Shown: positions 15,070-22,800, counted from the stretch's first letter. The stretch is 34,158 bases of DNA from Bacteroides sp. UBA7335 (GCA_002471185.1 DKPL01000014.1:15510-49667); one strand, 5' to 3'. Notes: generated from the letters alone by a model not told the origin. A program made the numbers and translations.

Positions 15070-15458
15070 GATTGATGATGAATAAACTCTAAGAACTCCT
15101 CGTAAGTGTTGATGTAAGTTTCGGGACAGTAGTGTTGCGATGAGAACACTGCCAGAATCGCATTTTCAGAGAAGTTACTCAACTCGTTCCAAGTGCCGGG
15201 AGGAATCAGCAACCCTTCAGTTTTGGAGTCTAAGTGTACTACCCTTCGCCCATTGATATCTTCGAGTGTGATGTCCATGCTTCCATTGATAGCTACCAAA
15301 AACTGTTGTGATGATTGGTTCGCATGCTTGCCTCTAACTTTATCCGCCTCTACTCCGTATATCCAGTAAACGCGGGCTATCTCAAACGGCACATCTCTAC
15401 CTCCTTCCAGAATAGTCAGGCTGCCTCTATCGTCTGTAAATGTCTTCAAACTCTTCAT
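15066..15458 (-). CDS. FdtA/QdtA-like sugar 3,4-ketoisomerase (cupin), variant active site
   Basis: A 130-residue cupin of the FdtA/WxcM-C family: RGSLTILEGGRDVPFEIARVYWIYGV, then the cupin strand RGKHANQSSQQFLV, then LLIPPGTWNELSNFS and YINTYEEFLEFI at the end. Family enzymes convert dTDP-4-keto-6-deoxyglucose to the 3-keto isomer that FdtB/QdtB aminates. In characterised members, as I recall them, the signature is RGxHAH with two functionally important histidines; here it is His45-Ala46-Asn47, so the second is Asn. Either activity is retained by a different geometry or the product differs. First gene of the operon ketoisomerase - acyltransferase - aminotransferase. Confidence 0.83.
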   Translation of the reverse strand: MKSLKTFTDDRGSLTILEGGRDVPFEIARVYWIYGVEADKVRGKHANQSSQQFLVAINGSMDITLEDINGRRVVHLDSKTEGLLIPPGTWNELSNFSENAILAVFSSQHYCPETYINTYEEFLEFIHHQS

Positions 15459-15489
15459 AGTATATTGATAACGCTAATTGAGGGCTATT

Positions 15490-15510
15490 ATTATAAATTA
15501 CGTTTATAAT
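15490..15510. promoter_or_regulatory. A/T-rich dyad upstream of the ketoisomerase operon
   Basis: A perfect 8-base inverted repeat ATTATAAA-N5-TTTATAAT lies 32 bases from the ketoisomerase start and 93 bases from the DUF1622 start. Its size and position in a divergent region fit a repressor or activator operator. No regulator is encoded nearby, and in AT-rich spacer such a dyad can arise by chance. Confidence 0.35.
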
Positions 15511-15602
15511 GTGTGTCATTAAAGCTATTTAAACATTTGCTATTGGCTACTTGTTATACTCACAATAACTTCAAACTAAGTCTTACCAAACCAAACGCAA
15601 CT

Positions 15603-15962
15603 ATGTTTACCCATTTTCTCAATTTATTGGCAACAATTATTAGTGTAGCAAGTTTACTGATTGTTACCTACGGAGCGCTTATTGCCGTTATTCAGTTTTT
15701 GCTCAATGAGGTCAAACGTTTTACCGGTGGTTATTCTACTACCAATATTCGAAGGCTGCGTTCGGTATTTGGCACTTATCTACTTCTAGGCTTAGAGTTT
15801 CTTATTGCTTCGGATATTCTTAAAACCGTTTTAGAACCAACGATGACAGAACTCATCATTTTAGGAGGCATCGTTGTAGTCAGAACAATATTGTCGGTTT
15901 TCTTAAATAAAGAGATTAAAGAATTGGAGTCAGATACTAAAGTAGTTCCCAAAAAATCATAA
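15603..15962 (+). CDS. DUF1622-family small membrane protein
   Basis: A 119-residue protein with three hydrophobic helices at about residues 8-33, 53-70 and 80-100. The segments GALIAVIQFLLNEVKRF, RRLRSVFGTYLLLGLEFLIASDILKTVLEPT and LIILGGIVVVRTILSVFLNKEI follow the pattern of DUF1622, an inner-membrane family of unknown function. The frame is open from 15513, but the extra 30 residues do not fit the family, so ATG 15603 is preferred. It is a single gene, divergent from the ketoisomerase operon. Confidence 0.85.
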   Translation: MFTHFLNLLATIISVASLLIVTYGALIAVIQFLLNEVKRFTGGYSTTNIRRLRSVFGTYLLLGLEFLIASDILKTVLEPTMTELIILGGIVVVRTILSVFLNKEIKELESDTKVVPKKS

Positions 15963-16038
15963 CAAATTAAAATTTACAGTAGAAAGCAAACCGGTATGCT
16001 GTAGTCTTCGTTTAGGGTTGTTAAAATATGAGTGTGAA

Positions 16039-16071
16039 TTTGGCAAATATGTTCTAATAGTAGTAAATTTG
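16039..16071 (+). promoter_or_regulatory. Bacteroidetes promoter for the small secreted protein
   Basis: TTTG at 16039-16042, a 21-base spacer, then TAAATTTG at 16064-16071. Both boxes and the spacing match TTTG-N19-21-TAnnTTTG. The ATG at 16106 is 34 bases beyond the -7 box. Confidence 0.75.
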
Positions 16072-16105
16072 TTCAGACTTAACTAAATTATTATTATTAA
16101 ACTAC

Positions 16106-16627
16106 ATGAAGAAAATTTTATTATTAGTTGCTTTTATAGCCTCTTTTGTATCTCTATCAGTCTCTGCCCAAGAAAAACACGAGTTGGAAAACATGCGCGT
16201 AAGTGTGCCTGCTACTGCTTATAAAAGCTCAAGATTTTTAGAGAACGGAACCAATAAAAACAAAGATTATATCCAAGGAAAAAAATCATCTTACAATAAA
16301 AAAGGTGAATCGGCTAATAAGAAAACATTGGCTCCATATGCGGAATATTCCCTATCAAGCAAGTTGGCCGGAGGTACTTATGAAGTAACTGTATATTACA
16401 CTTTGGATAAGAAAAATACTCCCGATGAACCGATTGTAATTGTTGGTTTGGATTTGCTTGAAGGACAAGAGATGCCTATAAAGAATAAATTAGTCAATAG
16501 TGTGAAGGCTGACTTTAAGGTGAAAACACTACGTGGCAAAAACCATACGTTGAAGTTATGGTTGCCTTCACAAGGTGTTCAGGTAAATAAAATTGATGTG
16601 AGACGTAAGCTGATTAACGGAAAATAA
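16106..16627 (+). CDS. Small secreted protein of unknown function, beta-rich
   Basis: A 173-residue protein with a clear signal peptide (KKILLLVAFIASFVSLSVSA, cleavage near residue 21). The mature part is very lysine-rich. A basic, Ser/Asn-rich stretch (about residues 45-75) is followed by alternating strands such as GGTYEVTVYYTLD, PIVIVGLDLLEG, KADFKVKTLRGKNHTLKLWLP and VQVNKIDVRRK. The spacing of strands, with a GTYEV motif and a final V-x-K-I-D-V strand, recalls galactose-binding/CBM6-like beta-sandwich domains, but I cannot assign a family. It is monocistronic, with its own strong promoter and terminator, so it is probably well expressed and independently regulated. Periplasmic, or exported further. 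Confidence 0.8.
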   Translation: MKKILLLVAFIASFVSLSVSAQEKHELENMRVSVPATAYKSSRFLENGTNKNKDYIQGKKSSYNKKGESANKKTLAPYAEYSLSSKLAGGTYEVTVYYTLDKKNTPDEPIVIVGLDLLEGQEMPIKNKLVNSVKADFKVKTLRGKNHTLKLWLPSQGVQVNKIDVRRKLINGK

Positions 16628-16658
16628 ACCGCAGTATTTGCTTTATTACCCCATAAGT

Positions 16659-16703
16659 GAGCCCCCTACTAAACCATGTGTGTTTGGTAGGGGGCTCTTT
16701 TTA
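16659..16703 (+). terminator. Intrinsic terminator of the small secreted protein gene
   Basis: Stem 16659-16674 with 16682-16697: 16 pairs, one G-T, core GAGCCCCCTA / TAGGGGGCTC, with a 7-base loop. A T-tract follows at 16698-16703. It is 31 bases after the stop and lies before the convergent pmbA gene. Confidence 0.92.
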
Positions 16704-16729
16704 TTGTAAAAGCAAATTGTATTGTTAAG

Positions 16730-18049
16730 CTACAATCCGCTAAAGTTTACATCTTCGAATACCAATGTTGGGATGCGCCACGATGACGTTAGGTTAGGAT
16801 CATTGCCTGTAGCAGCAAGCGATGACCAAAGGGATAGCATGTTGCCGGTAACATTCATCTCTGATATTGGCTGTGTAGCCTCTCCGTTTTCAACTAGGAA
16901 TCCTTCGATGCCATATGAAAAATCGCCCGTTGTGCTGTTGCTGTTTCCGCCATTAAATCCGGTCACTAATATGCCATTTCCTACCTCTTTCATCAGTTCT
17001 TGCAAATCTTTATCTCCGGGGTTAAGTACCAAGATGGATGCCGTACCGATGGTTGGACTGCACTTCATCTTGTTAGCACTATACGTATCAATGAAATAAG
17101 TCTTCAATACCCCGGCATCAAAGATGGGACGACGTTCGGTTGCAACCCCTTCGTAATCGAAGTACCTCGCTCCCGAAGCACCAATTAAGTGAGGCTCGTC
17201 CATTAAAGTCATCTTGTCTGAAATGACTTTTTGGTTAAGCTTATCGAGCAAGAATGAGTTCTTTTGTTGAAGCGACGAACCATTTAGAGCATTGAAAAGT
17301 GGTCGGATTAGTTGCGATGCGATGCGTGGTTCTACAATCATGGTATATTTACCCGACTTAATCTTTTGTTGTCCTATCTTATTGACTACTCTTTTCAGCG
17401 CAGTTGTTCCGATGCCACTTTTGACAAGTTTATCATAGTAAAGGGCCGACTCGTACCAACTATCTGAAGGACGTGCCTCGCCTTCGCCTTTTAGAGTAAC
17501 ATCAGCATATAGCGAGTACCAAGTACTCTTAGTATTGCCTTCGAAGCCATTGCTTGTTATCTGATATCGGTAGCTATCACCATCGCCAAAAGAGGTGCTG
17601 ACCGAGATGATGCGTGGATCTTTGCCCATTGCTTCATCGGCAATTGCTTGCGCTAGAGCCACTTTGTCGTCAGGATGAATAGTCGCAAACTTTTCATCCA
17701 TCAGTTTCAAGTCAGGCTTGCCCCCTTTGTAGTATCTTGATTCGTCGGGTAGAGTGCGTGCCTCGTCTTTAGCCAAGTATCGTGTAGCATCAATGCCATT
17801 TTTTATAAAAGTCTCCAACTCGTTTTTATTCAGGCGGTTGGTGTTGTAGGCTCCATATCTTCCATCTACATACAAGTAGATTGTCATACCTTTTTCTGAT
17901 GCTTGTTGCAGTCTATCCATCTTGCCGTTGCGCAATTCAAAATCGCTGTTAGCACCTGAGTATAAATTAACTTTAGCTTGTTGGCAACCATTTTTCAAGG
18001 CATAATCCATCGCCCATTGTGCCAATTTCTTATTATCTTCTGTAATCAT
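16730..18049 (-). CDS. pmbA: TldE/PmbA-type subunit of the TldD/TldE metalloprotease
   Basis: A 439-residue protein of the PmbA/TldD superfamily. N-terminal region: ALKNGCQQAKVNLYSGANSDFELRNGKMDRLQQASEKGMTIYLYVDGRYGAYNTN, the usual TldD/E substrate-groove domain. There is a central beta-barrel region and a C-terminal GNSNSTTGDFSYGIEGFLVENGE, which is family-typical. It lacks the HExxxH zinc motif, as expected for the TldE partner; the active site is supplied by TldD, encoded 24 bases upstream. The pair degrades or trims unfolded peptides (microcin B17 and CcdA in E. coli); its targets here are unknown. No signal peptide is seen, unlike its TldD partner. Last gene of the folP-dacA-tldD-pmbA operon. 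Confidence 0.93.
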   Translation of the reverse strand: MITEDNKKLAQWAMDYALKNGCQQAKVNLYSGANSDFELRNGKMDRLQQASEKGMTIYLYVDGRYGAYNTNRLNKNELETFIKNGIDATRYLAKDEARTLPDESRYYKGGKPDLKLMDEKFATIHPDDKVALAQAIADEAMGKDPRIISVSTSFGDGDSYRYQITSNGFEGNTKSTWYSLYADVTLKGEGEARPSDSWYESALYYDKLVKSGIGTTALKRVVNKIGQQKIKSGKYTMIVEPRIASQLIRPLFNALNGSSLQQKNSFLLDKLNQKVISDKMTLMDEPHLIGASGARYFDYEGVATERRPIFDAGVLKTYFIDTYSANKMKCSPTIGTASILVLNPGDKDLQELMKEVGNGILVTGFNGGNSNSTTGDFSYGIEGFLVENGEATQPISEMNVTGNMLSLWSSLAATGNDPNLTSSWRIPTLVFEDVNFSGL

Positions 18050-18073
18050 AGTGTTGCAGTATTAAAAGATGAA

Positions 18074-19627
18074 TCAGCTTTCGCCGCCTACAGTGAGTTT
18101 GCTAACCAGTGCCGATGGCATACCCTGTGTCACAGGACACGATTGTCCGTCTTTGCCACAAGTCCATGTGCCATTGTCTAGCTTTTTATTGTTGCCCACC
18201 ATGGTAATATCTGCCAAGGCTTTGGGCCCATTACCAATGATATTGATGTCTTTGATTGGTTGAGTTAGTTTACCATCCTCAATCAAATAGCCCGATTTCA
18301 CAAAGAAGGTAAAGTCGCCTGCGCCAATTTGCACTTGTCCGTTGGTAAACTGATCTACAAAGATACCGTTCTTTACCGTCGATATCATATCTGCTTCGGT
18401 TACATTGCCCGGTTCCATATAGGTGACACGCATACGTGGGATAGGCATATTGCGGAACGATTCGCGGCGACCATTTCCCGTTGGATCTACTCCATAGTGT
18501 TTGGCACTGATGCGGTCGTGCAGATAGCTAGTCAATACACCATCCTTTACCAGATAAGTCTTTTGTCCCTCAACACCCTCATCGTCAAAATTCACCGAGC
18601 CACGGTTGAATGGAATTGTGCCATCATCTACCACAGTGATGTGCTCATCACATATCTTTTTGTTCAACTGATCTGAGAAGATTGAGGTATTCTTACGATT
18701 AAAATCGGCTTCGAAGGCATGACCTATGGCCTCGTGCAGTAAGATGCCCGAGCCACCAGCTCCCATCACTACAGGCATTTCGCCTCCAATGGGTTTAATG
18801 GCCTTAAACAAAATAGCCGTATTGTCTACCGCTTCGCGAGCCATCATATCTATCAAATCGTCAGTTAAGAAGTCGTATCCTTTGCGGTAAGAGCGTGCCG
18901 CATAAGCATTTTCGGTCTTACCGTTTTCCTCCATGATGCAGCTAGCACTTAGAGTTACCATAGGTCGATAGTCATAAAACATCACCCCATCGCTGTTGCA
19001 AAAGAAGATATGCGATGTGGTGTCGCTTTGATTGGCCATCACCTTAATCACACGGTTGTCTAGCGAAAATATTTTATCGTTAAGCTGTTGCAGGTAAGGA
19101 ATTTTATCCTTGATGCTCACCTCTTCCCAAGGCGATACAACGGTATAATGGTTTTTCTTTATCGGCTTTTCCACCAGTTTAGCCAGTTTGCCCTTTTGTC
19201 CACCCGAGGCAATGCGTGCTGCTGTACGTGCTGCGTTGAGCATATCGTTGAGGGTCACATTTTCTACATAGGCATAGCCTGTTTGGTCGCCCGATAGCAC
19301 ACGCACACCCATACCAAAGTCAATAGAAGCATAGTTGCTATTGACCGCACCATCGCGCAAGCCCACACTGTTGTTTAGTGTATGTTCGAAAAATAGGTCG
19401 GCATAATCGCCACCTTTCTCTAAAGCTGCAGCAAGTACTTTGCGTAAATCGCTCTCGGACACCCCAAAATGTGCCATGGCCGCCGATGCTGATAAGTTAG
19501 GCTCAGCACTACCTCCCAACGGTCCACCATCTTGAAGAGCAGATGCAGATGCCGTCAAAGTGGGGCCCGCTGCTACCGAACCTAGCAAGGCTAGTCCCCC
19601 GGTTCTTAGAAATAAACGTCTATCCAT
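18074..19627 (-). CDS. tldD: TldD-type metalloprotease with twin-arginine signal
   Basis: A 517-residue TldD. The zinc motif is HEAIGH (His298, Glu299, His303) in GGSGILLHEAIGHAFEADFN, and GDFTFFVKSGYLIEDGKLTQPIK near the end is family-typical. With PmbA/TldE it forms a heterodimeric protease that cleaves unstructured peptides. The N-terminus is unusual for the family: MDRRLFLRTGGLALLGSVAAGPTLTASASA has an RRxFLR twin-arginine motif, a hydrophobic stretch and an Ala-rich exit, as in Tat substrates. This suggests export of the folded enzyme, as known for some Bacteroidetes members. It starts 16 bases after the dacA stop. Confidence 0.93.
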   Translation of the reverse strand: MDRRLFLRTGGLALLGSVAAGPTLTASASALQDGGPLGGSAEPNLSASAAMAHFGVSESDLRKVLAAALEKGGDYADLFFEHTLNNSVGLRDGAVNSNYASIDFGMGVRVLSGDQTGYAYVENVTLNDMLNAARTAARIASGGQKGKLAKLVEKPIKKNHYTVVSPWEEVSIKDKIPYLQQLNDKIFSLDNRVIKVMANQSDTTSHIFFCNSDGVMFYDYRPMVTLSASCIMEENGKTENAYAARSYRKGYDFLTDDLIDMMAREAVDNTAILFKAIKPIGGEMPVVMGAGGSGILLHEAIGHAFEADFNRKNTSIFSDQLNKKICDEHITVVDDGTIPFNRGSVNFDDEGVEGQKTYLVKDGVLTSYLHDRISAKHYGVDPTGNGRRESFRNMPIPRMRVTYMEPGNVTEADMISTVKNGIFVDQFTNGQVQIGAGDFTFFVKSGYLIEDGKLTQPIKDINIIGNGPKALADITMVGNNKKLDNGTWTCGKDGQSCPVTQGMPSALVSKLTVGGES

Positions 19628-19643
19628 ACTGATTAAGATTAAA

Positions 19644-20414
19644 TTAAGAATCTTGTGTTAGTAAACTTTCCAACTCTTCTGCATTTAGCCGAAGGTGGAA
19701 TTTGCCTTGATATGCCACCGAGATAGCTCCCGTCTCTTCGGAGACGATGATGGCATGTGCATCCGACTCTTGCGAGATGCCCATGGCTGCACGGTGTCTC
19801 AGTCCCAGCTCTTTGGGAATGGTTAAATCGTGCGATACGGGCAAGATGCACCCGGCTGCTTTTATCTTGTTTTTATTGATGACCATAGCACCATCGTGCA
19901 ACGGACTGTTTTTGAAGAATATATTTTCGATGAGGCGTTGGTTGATATCGGCATTAATCACATCGCCTGTGCTGATGATATCATCCAACGGCATGTTGTG
20001 CTCAATCACAATCAGTGCTCCCTCTTTGCGTTTACTCATGCTCATACATGCCATAACAATAGGCATTATCTCTTCGTGCTCATATTGCTTTTTTCGTTTT
20101 CCCGAGAAGAAACGAGTGATAGCACTTACATGCTTATGCGAACCTAGTGTGAAGAGAAACCGGCGAATATCATCTTGAAAGATAATGATGAGTGCCAATA
20201 CTCCCACATTCATCAATGTATTGAAGATAGACCCCAATAACTTCATGGCCAATACTTGAGTCACCACTAGCCACAATAAGATAAATACTAAAATACCGGT
20301 AAACACCTTGATAGAGCCCGATGCCTTCATCACCCGATAAACGTAGTAAAGCAATCCGGCTACCAGTAAAATATCGATAGCATCTTTTATTCCAAATTCA
20401 AAGAATGGCGACAT
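19644..20414 (-). CDS. dacA: Diadenylate cyclase, CdaA/DacA type
   Basis: A 256-residue membrane-bound diadenylate cyclase that makes the second messenger c-di-AMP from two ATP. Three N-terminal helices (about residues 12-28, 37-57 and 62-80) precede a DisA_N catalytic domain. The catalytic DGA motif is at residues 174-176 (PLHDGAMVI) and the ATP-binding RHR at 206-208 (GLRHRAA), with a SEETG segment following. In Firmicutes cdaA sits with cdaR and glmM; here it lies between folP and tldD, the arrangement I know from Bacteroidales. c-di-AMP controls potassium and osmotic balance and cell-wall stress; a CPA2 cation/proton antiporter, a class sometimes under such control, lies 7 kb away. Confidence 0.95.
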   Translation of the reverse strand: MSPFFEFGIKDAIDILLVAGLLYYVYRVMKASGSIKVFTGILVFILLWLVVTQVLAMKLLGSIFNTLMNVGVLALIIIFQDDIRRFLFTLGSHKHVSAITRFFSGKRKKQYEHEEIMPIVMACMSMSKRKEGALIVIEHNMPLDDIISTGDVINADINQRLIENIFFKNSPLHDGAMVINKNKIKAAGCILPVSHDLTIPKELGLRHRAAMGISQESDAHAIIVSEETGAISVAYQGKFHLRLNAEELESLLTQDS

Positions 20415-20433
20415 AGTTGTGTGGGGTATTTAT

Positions 20434-21297
20434 TTAGAGTTGATTCTTTTTTATCATTTCGGTTATCTTTACCGCTTCTACTGCCTCTTTCACATCGTGC
20501 ACTCGTAGTATCGAAGCTCCCTTCATCAGCGCTACTGTGTTGAGTATGCTGGTGCCATTGAGTGCTTGTGCAGGAGTCGTTTGAAGTAGTTTATATATCA
20601 TTGATTTGCGCGATACCCCAACTAACAGCGGGAGTTCAAACAGTTTAAAATCTTCGAGCAGTGCTAGTAGTTCGTAGTTCTGATCTAGCGTCTTTGCAAA
20701 ACCAAAGCCGGGATCGAGAATGATATCGTTTGCCCCGAGCTGATGAAGCTCGTCTATCTTCTTCGCAAAATAGATAAAGACCTCTTTGATAAAGTTGTCG
20801 TAACTGGTGTATTGCTGCATGGTTTGCGGAGTTCCCCGCATGTGCATCATGATGTAGGGCACTTTCAAGTCTGCCACCACCCGAAACATACGTTCATCCA
20901 GTTCACCTCCCGAGATGTCGTTGATAATGGCTACTCCGTACTCTTTCACACAACGTTCTGCCACATCGGCTCTAAATGTATCTACCGAGATAATGGCTTG
21001 AGGAAAGTGGCGGTTGAGTATTTTTAACCCGGCATCCAAGCGCTTCATCTCTTCCTCGGGGCTGATGTCTACCCCATCGGGACGCGATGAGTAGGCCCCT
21101 ACATCAATCATGCTACCTCCCTGACTCAATATCTCTTGGGCACGCGCTACAATTTGTTCTTCCGATTGCACTCGACTATCTGCAAAGAATGAGTCGGGGG
21201 TGAGGTTTAAAATACCCATAACTTGCGGAGTTGACAGATGGAGTAGTTGTCCTTTGAGATTGATGTATGACGGCATTGGAGTTTTCATGAAATACAC
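20434..21297 (-). CDS. folP: Dihydropteroate synthase
   Basis: A 287-residue DHPS, which joins p-aminobenzoate to dihydropterin pyrophosphate and is the sulfonamide target. The family motifs are in order: VMGILNLTPDSF (about residues 26-37), DVGAYSSRPDGVDISPEEE (the DIGGxSTRPG loop, here with Tyr), VSVDT-type IISVDTFRADVA, IINDISGG, DPGFGFAKTLDQNY and GVSRKSMI with the sulfonamide-loop Ser-Arg-Lys. A second in-frame Met (codon 4, at 21288) is an alternative start. First gene of the operon with dacA, tldD and pmbA; the pathway partners of folP are not adjacent. Confidence 0.96.
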   Translation of the reverse strand: MYFMKTPMPSYINLKGQLLHLSTPQVMGILNLTPDSFFADSRVQSEEQIVARAQEILSQGGSMIDVGAYSSRPDGVDISPEEEMKRLDAGLKILNRHFPQAIISVDTFRADVAERCVKEYGVAIINDISGGELDERMFRVVADLKVPYIMMHMRGTPQTMQQYTSYDNFIKEVFIYFAKKIDELHQLGANDIILDPGFGFAKTLDQNYELLALLEDFKLFELPLLVGVSRKSMIYKLLQTTPAQALNGTSILNTVALMKGASILRVHDVKEAVEAVKITEMIKKNQL

Positions 21298-21318
21298 TTT
21301 ACTTATAATAGATTATTG

Positions 21319-21326
21319 CAAATGTA
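21319..21326 (-). promoter_or_regulatory. Bacteroidetes -7 element for the folP operon
   Basis: On the minus strand TACATTTG matches TAnnTTTG, 21 bases before the folP start. It lies in the 78-base divergent region shared with murF. Confidence 0.5.
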
Positions 21327-21350
21327 TATATAAAAATCAAGATTATCTCC

Positions 21351-21358
21351 TAACTTTG
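21351..21358 (+). promoter_or_regulatory. Bacteroidetes -7 element for murF
   Basis: TAACTTTG matches TAnnTTTG, 17 bases before the murF ATG at 21376. The implied leader is about 10 bases, so little room is left for a ribosome-binding site; no Shine-Dalgarno sequence is visible. Confidence 0.5.
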
Positions 21359-21375
21359 TTTCGATTTTTAATATA

Positions 21376-22677
21376 ATGGTTATGAAATTATCAACCCTAT
21401 ATCAGCTGTTTTTGAATTGTGGTACAGTGACTACCGACAGTCGCAACTGTCCGCAGGGGTCTATGTTTTTTGCCTTGAAAGGCGAATCGTTCAATGGAAA
21501 CCTTTTCGCTCCACAAGCCTTAGCCAAAGGGTGTGCCTATGTGGTGATAGACGAACCGGTGGCCGAAGCCGAAACAGACGAACGCTACATCCGAGTTGAC
21601 GACTGTTTGGCTACGCTTCAAGCTTTGGCCAATTATCACCGCAAAGCCTTGGGGACAAGGGTGATTGGTATCACCGGGACTAACGGGAAAACAACTACCA
21701 AAGAGCTTATTGCTACTGTGTTGTCTAAATCTTATCGTGTGCTTTACACGCAAGGCAATCTGAACAACCACATTGGTGTTCCGCTTACCTTGCTGCGTCT
21801 TACCATCGAACACGATATTGCTGTGGTTGAGATGGGGGCCAATCATCCCGGCGAAATTAAACAGTTGGCCGAGATTGCCGAACCCGATTTTGGCATCATA
21901 ACCAATGTAGGAAAAGCTCACTTAGAGGGGTTTGGCTCATTTGAAGGAGTTATTAAAACCAAAAGCGAATTGTACGATTATTTACGTACAAAGCCCAACT
22001 CGGTAGTCTTTATTCATCACGAAAATGAGTACCTGATGAATAGAGCTCAAGGGCTAAACCGAGTGGAATATGGCACTGCCGACGGACTGTTTGTCAGCGG
22101 GCAGGTGACCGGCAACTCGCCTTATCTTGCCTTTGAGTGGCGACACAACTCTACTGACCCCAATCGGATAACAACCCACCTCATTGGCGACTATAACTTT
22201 ACCAATGCTTTGGCAGCCGTAACCATTGGTCGCTACTTAGAAGTAGCCGATGAAGATATCAATGCCGCTTTGAGCAATTATATTCCACAAAATAACCGTT
22301 CGCAATTGCAACAAACCGCAGATAATACCTTGATTATCGATGCTTACAATGCTAACCCCACCAGCATGATGGCAGCATTGCAAAACTTCAACCAAATGAA
22401 GGTGCAACCTAAAATGGTGATTCTTGGTGATATGCGCGAATTAGGAAAAGAGAGTCTTGCAGAGCACCAAAAAGTGGTAGACTTTTTGCATCAAGCCACC
22501 TTTGACCAAGTGATATTGATAGGCGATCAGTTTACTGCATTGCAACCTAACTATACGGTCTACCCCGATGTTCAAAGCTTCATCGCTACTCTTGCTCAAC
22601 AGAAGCCGGTGGGATATACCATTCTGATAAAAGGTTCAAATGGTATTCATCTCAACGCTGTGGTAGAATACTTATAG
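21376..22677 (+). CDS. murF: UDP-MurNAc-tripeptide--D-Ala-D-Ala ligase
   Basis: A 433-residue MurF, a cytoplasmic ATP-dependent ligase that adds D-Ala-D-Ala to the peptidoglycan precursor. The Mur ligase layout is complete. The N-terminal domain has TDSRNCPQGSMFFALKG (UDP-binding). The ATP P-loop is GITGTNGKTTTK (about residues 98-109). VVEMGANHPGEIKQL and GIITNVGKAHLEGFGS carry the magnesium and carbamate-lysine region. The C-terminal domain has DAYNANPTSM and VILGDMRELG. It stands apart from the dcw cell-wall cluster as a single gene, as is common for murF in Bacteroides. It ends with a strong terminator. Confidence 0.97.
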   Translation: MVMKLSTLYQLFLNCGTVTTDSRNCPQGSMFFALKGESFNGNLFAPQALAKGCAYVVIDEPVAEAETDERYIRVDDCLATLQALANYHRKALGTRVIGITGTNGKTTTKELIATVLSKSYRVLYTQGNLNNHIGVPLTLLRLTIEHDIAVVEMGANHPGEIKQLAEIAEPDFGIITNVGKAHLEGFGSFEGVIKTKSELYDYLRTKPNSVVFIHHENEYLMNRAQGLNRVEYGTADGLFVSGQVTGNSPYLAFEWRHNSTDPNRITTHLIGDYNFTNALAAVTIGRYLEVADEDINAALSNYIPQNNRSQLQQTADNTLIIDAYNANPTSMMAALQNFNQMKVQPKMVILGDMRELGKESLAEHQKVVDFLHQATFDQVILIGDQFTALQPNYTVYPDVQSFIATLAQQKPVGYTILIKGSNGIHLNAVVEYL

Positions 22678-22732
22678 TCTTGCTAAATAAACAGTCTTTG
22701 TATCTGATAATTAGGTTATTATCAAATAGTAG

Positions 22733-22774
22733 AAAAGTTATTAACAGGTTGCTTGTTACCTGTTAATAACTTTT
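22733..22774 (+). terminator. Intrinsic terminator of murF
   Basis: Perfect 17-base stem: 22733-22749 with 22758-22774, 8-base loop. The right arm runs into seven T (22771-22777). It is 55 bases after the murF stop. A smaller dyad, TGATAAT-N6-ATTATCA at 22705-22724, lies just before it. Confidence 0.9.
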
Positions 22775-22784
22775 TTTCTGTTGA

Positions 22785-22792
22785 TAACTTTG
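22785..22792 (+). promoter_or_regulatory. Orphan -7-like element after the murF terminator
   Basis: TAACTTTG is a perfect TAnnTTTG located 10 bases past the murF terminator, with no plus-strand gene until 23445. The stretch TGTTGATAACTTT repeats the terminator's own TGTTAATAACTTT with one change, so it may be only a duplicated fragment. If active, it would transcribe the structured repeat region at 22801-22915. Confidence 0.25.
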
Positions 22793-22800
22793 TAGAAGTC

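Noticed and set aside
15513..15602. 30-codon N-terminal extension of the DUF1622 protein
   Set aside because: The extra residues do not fit the family and no promoter precedes that start.
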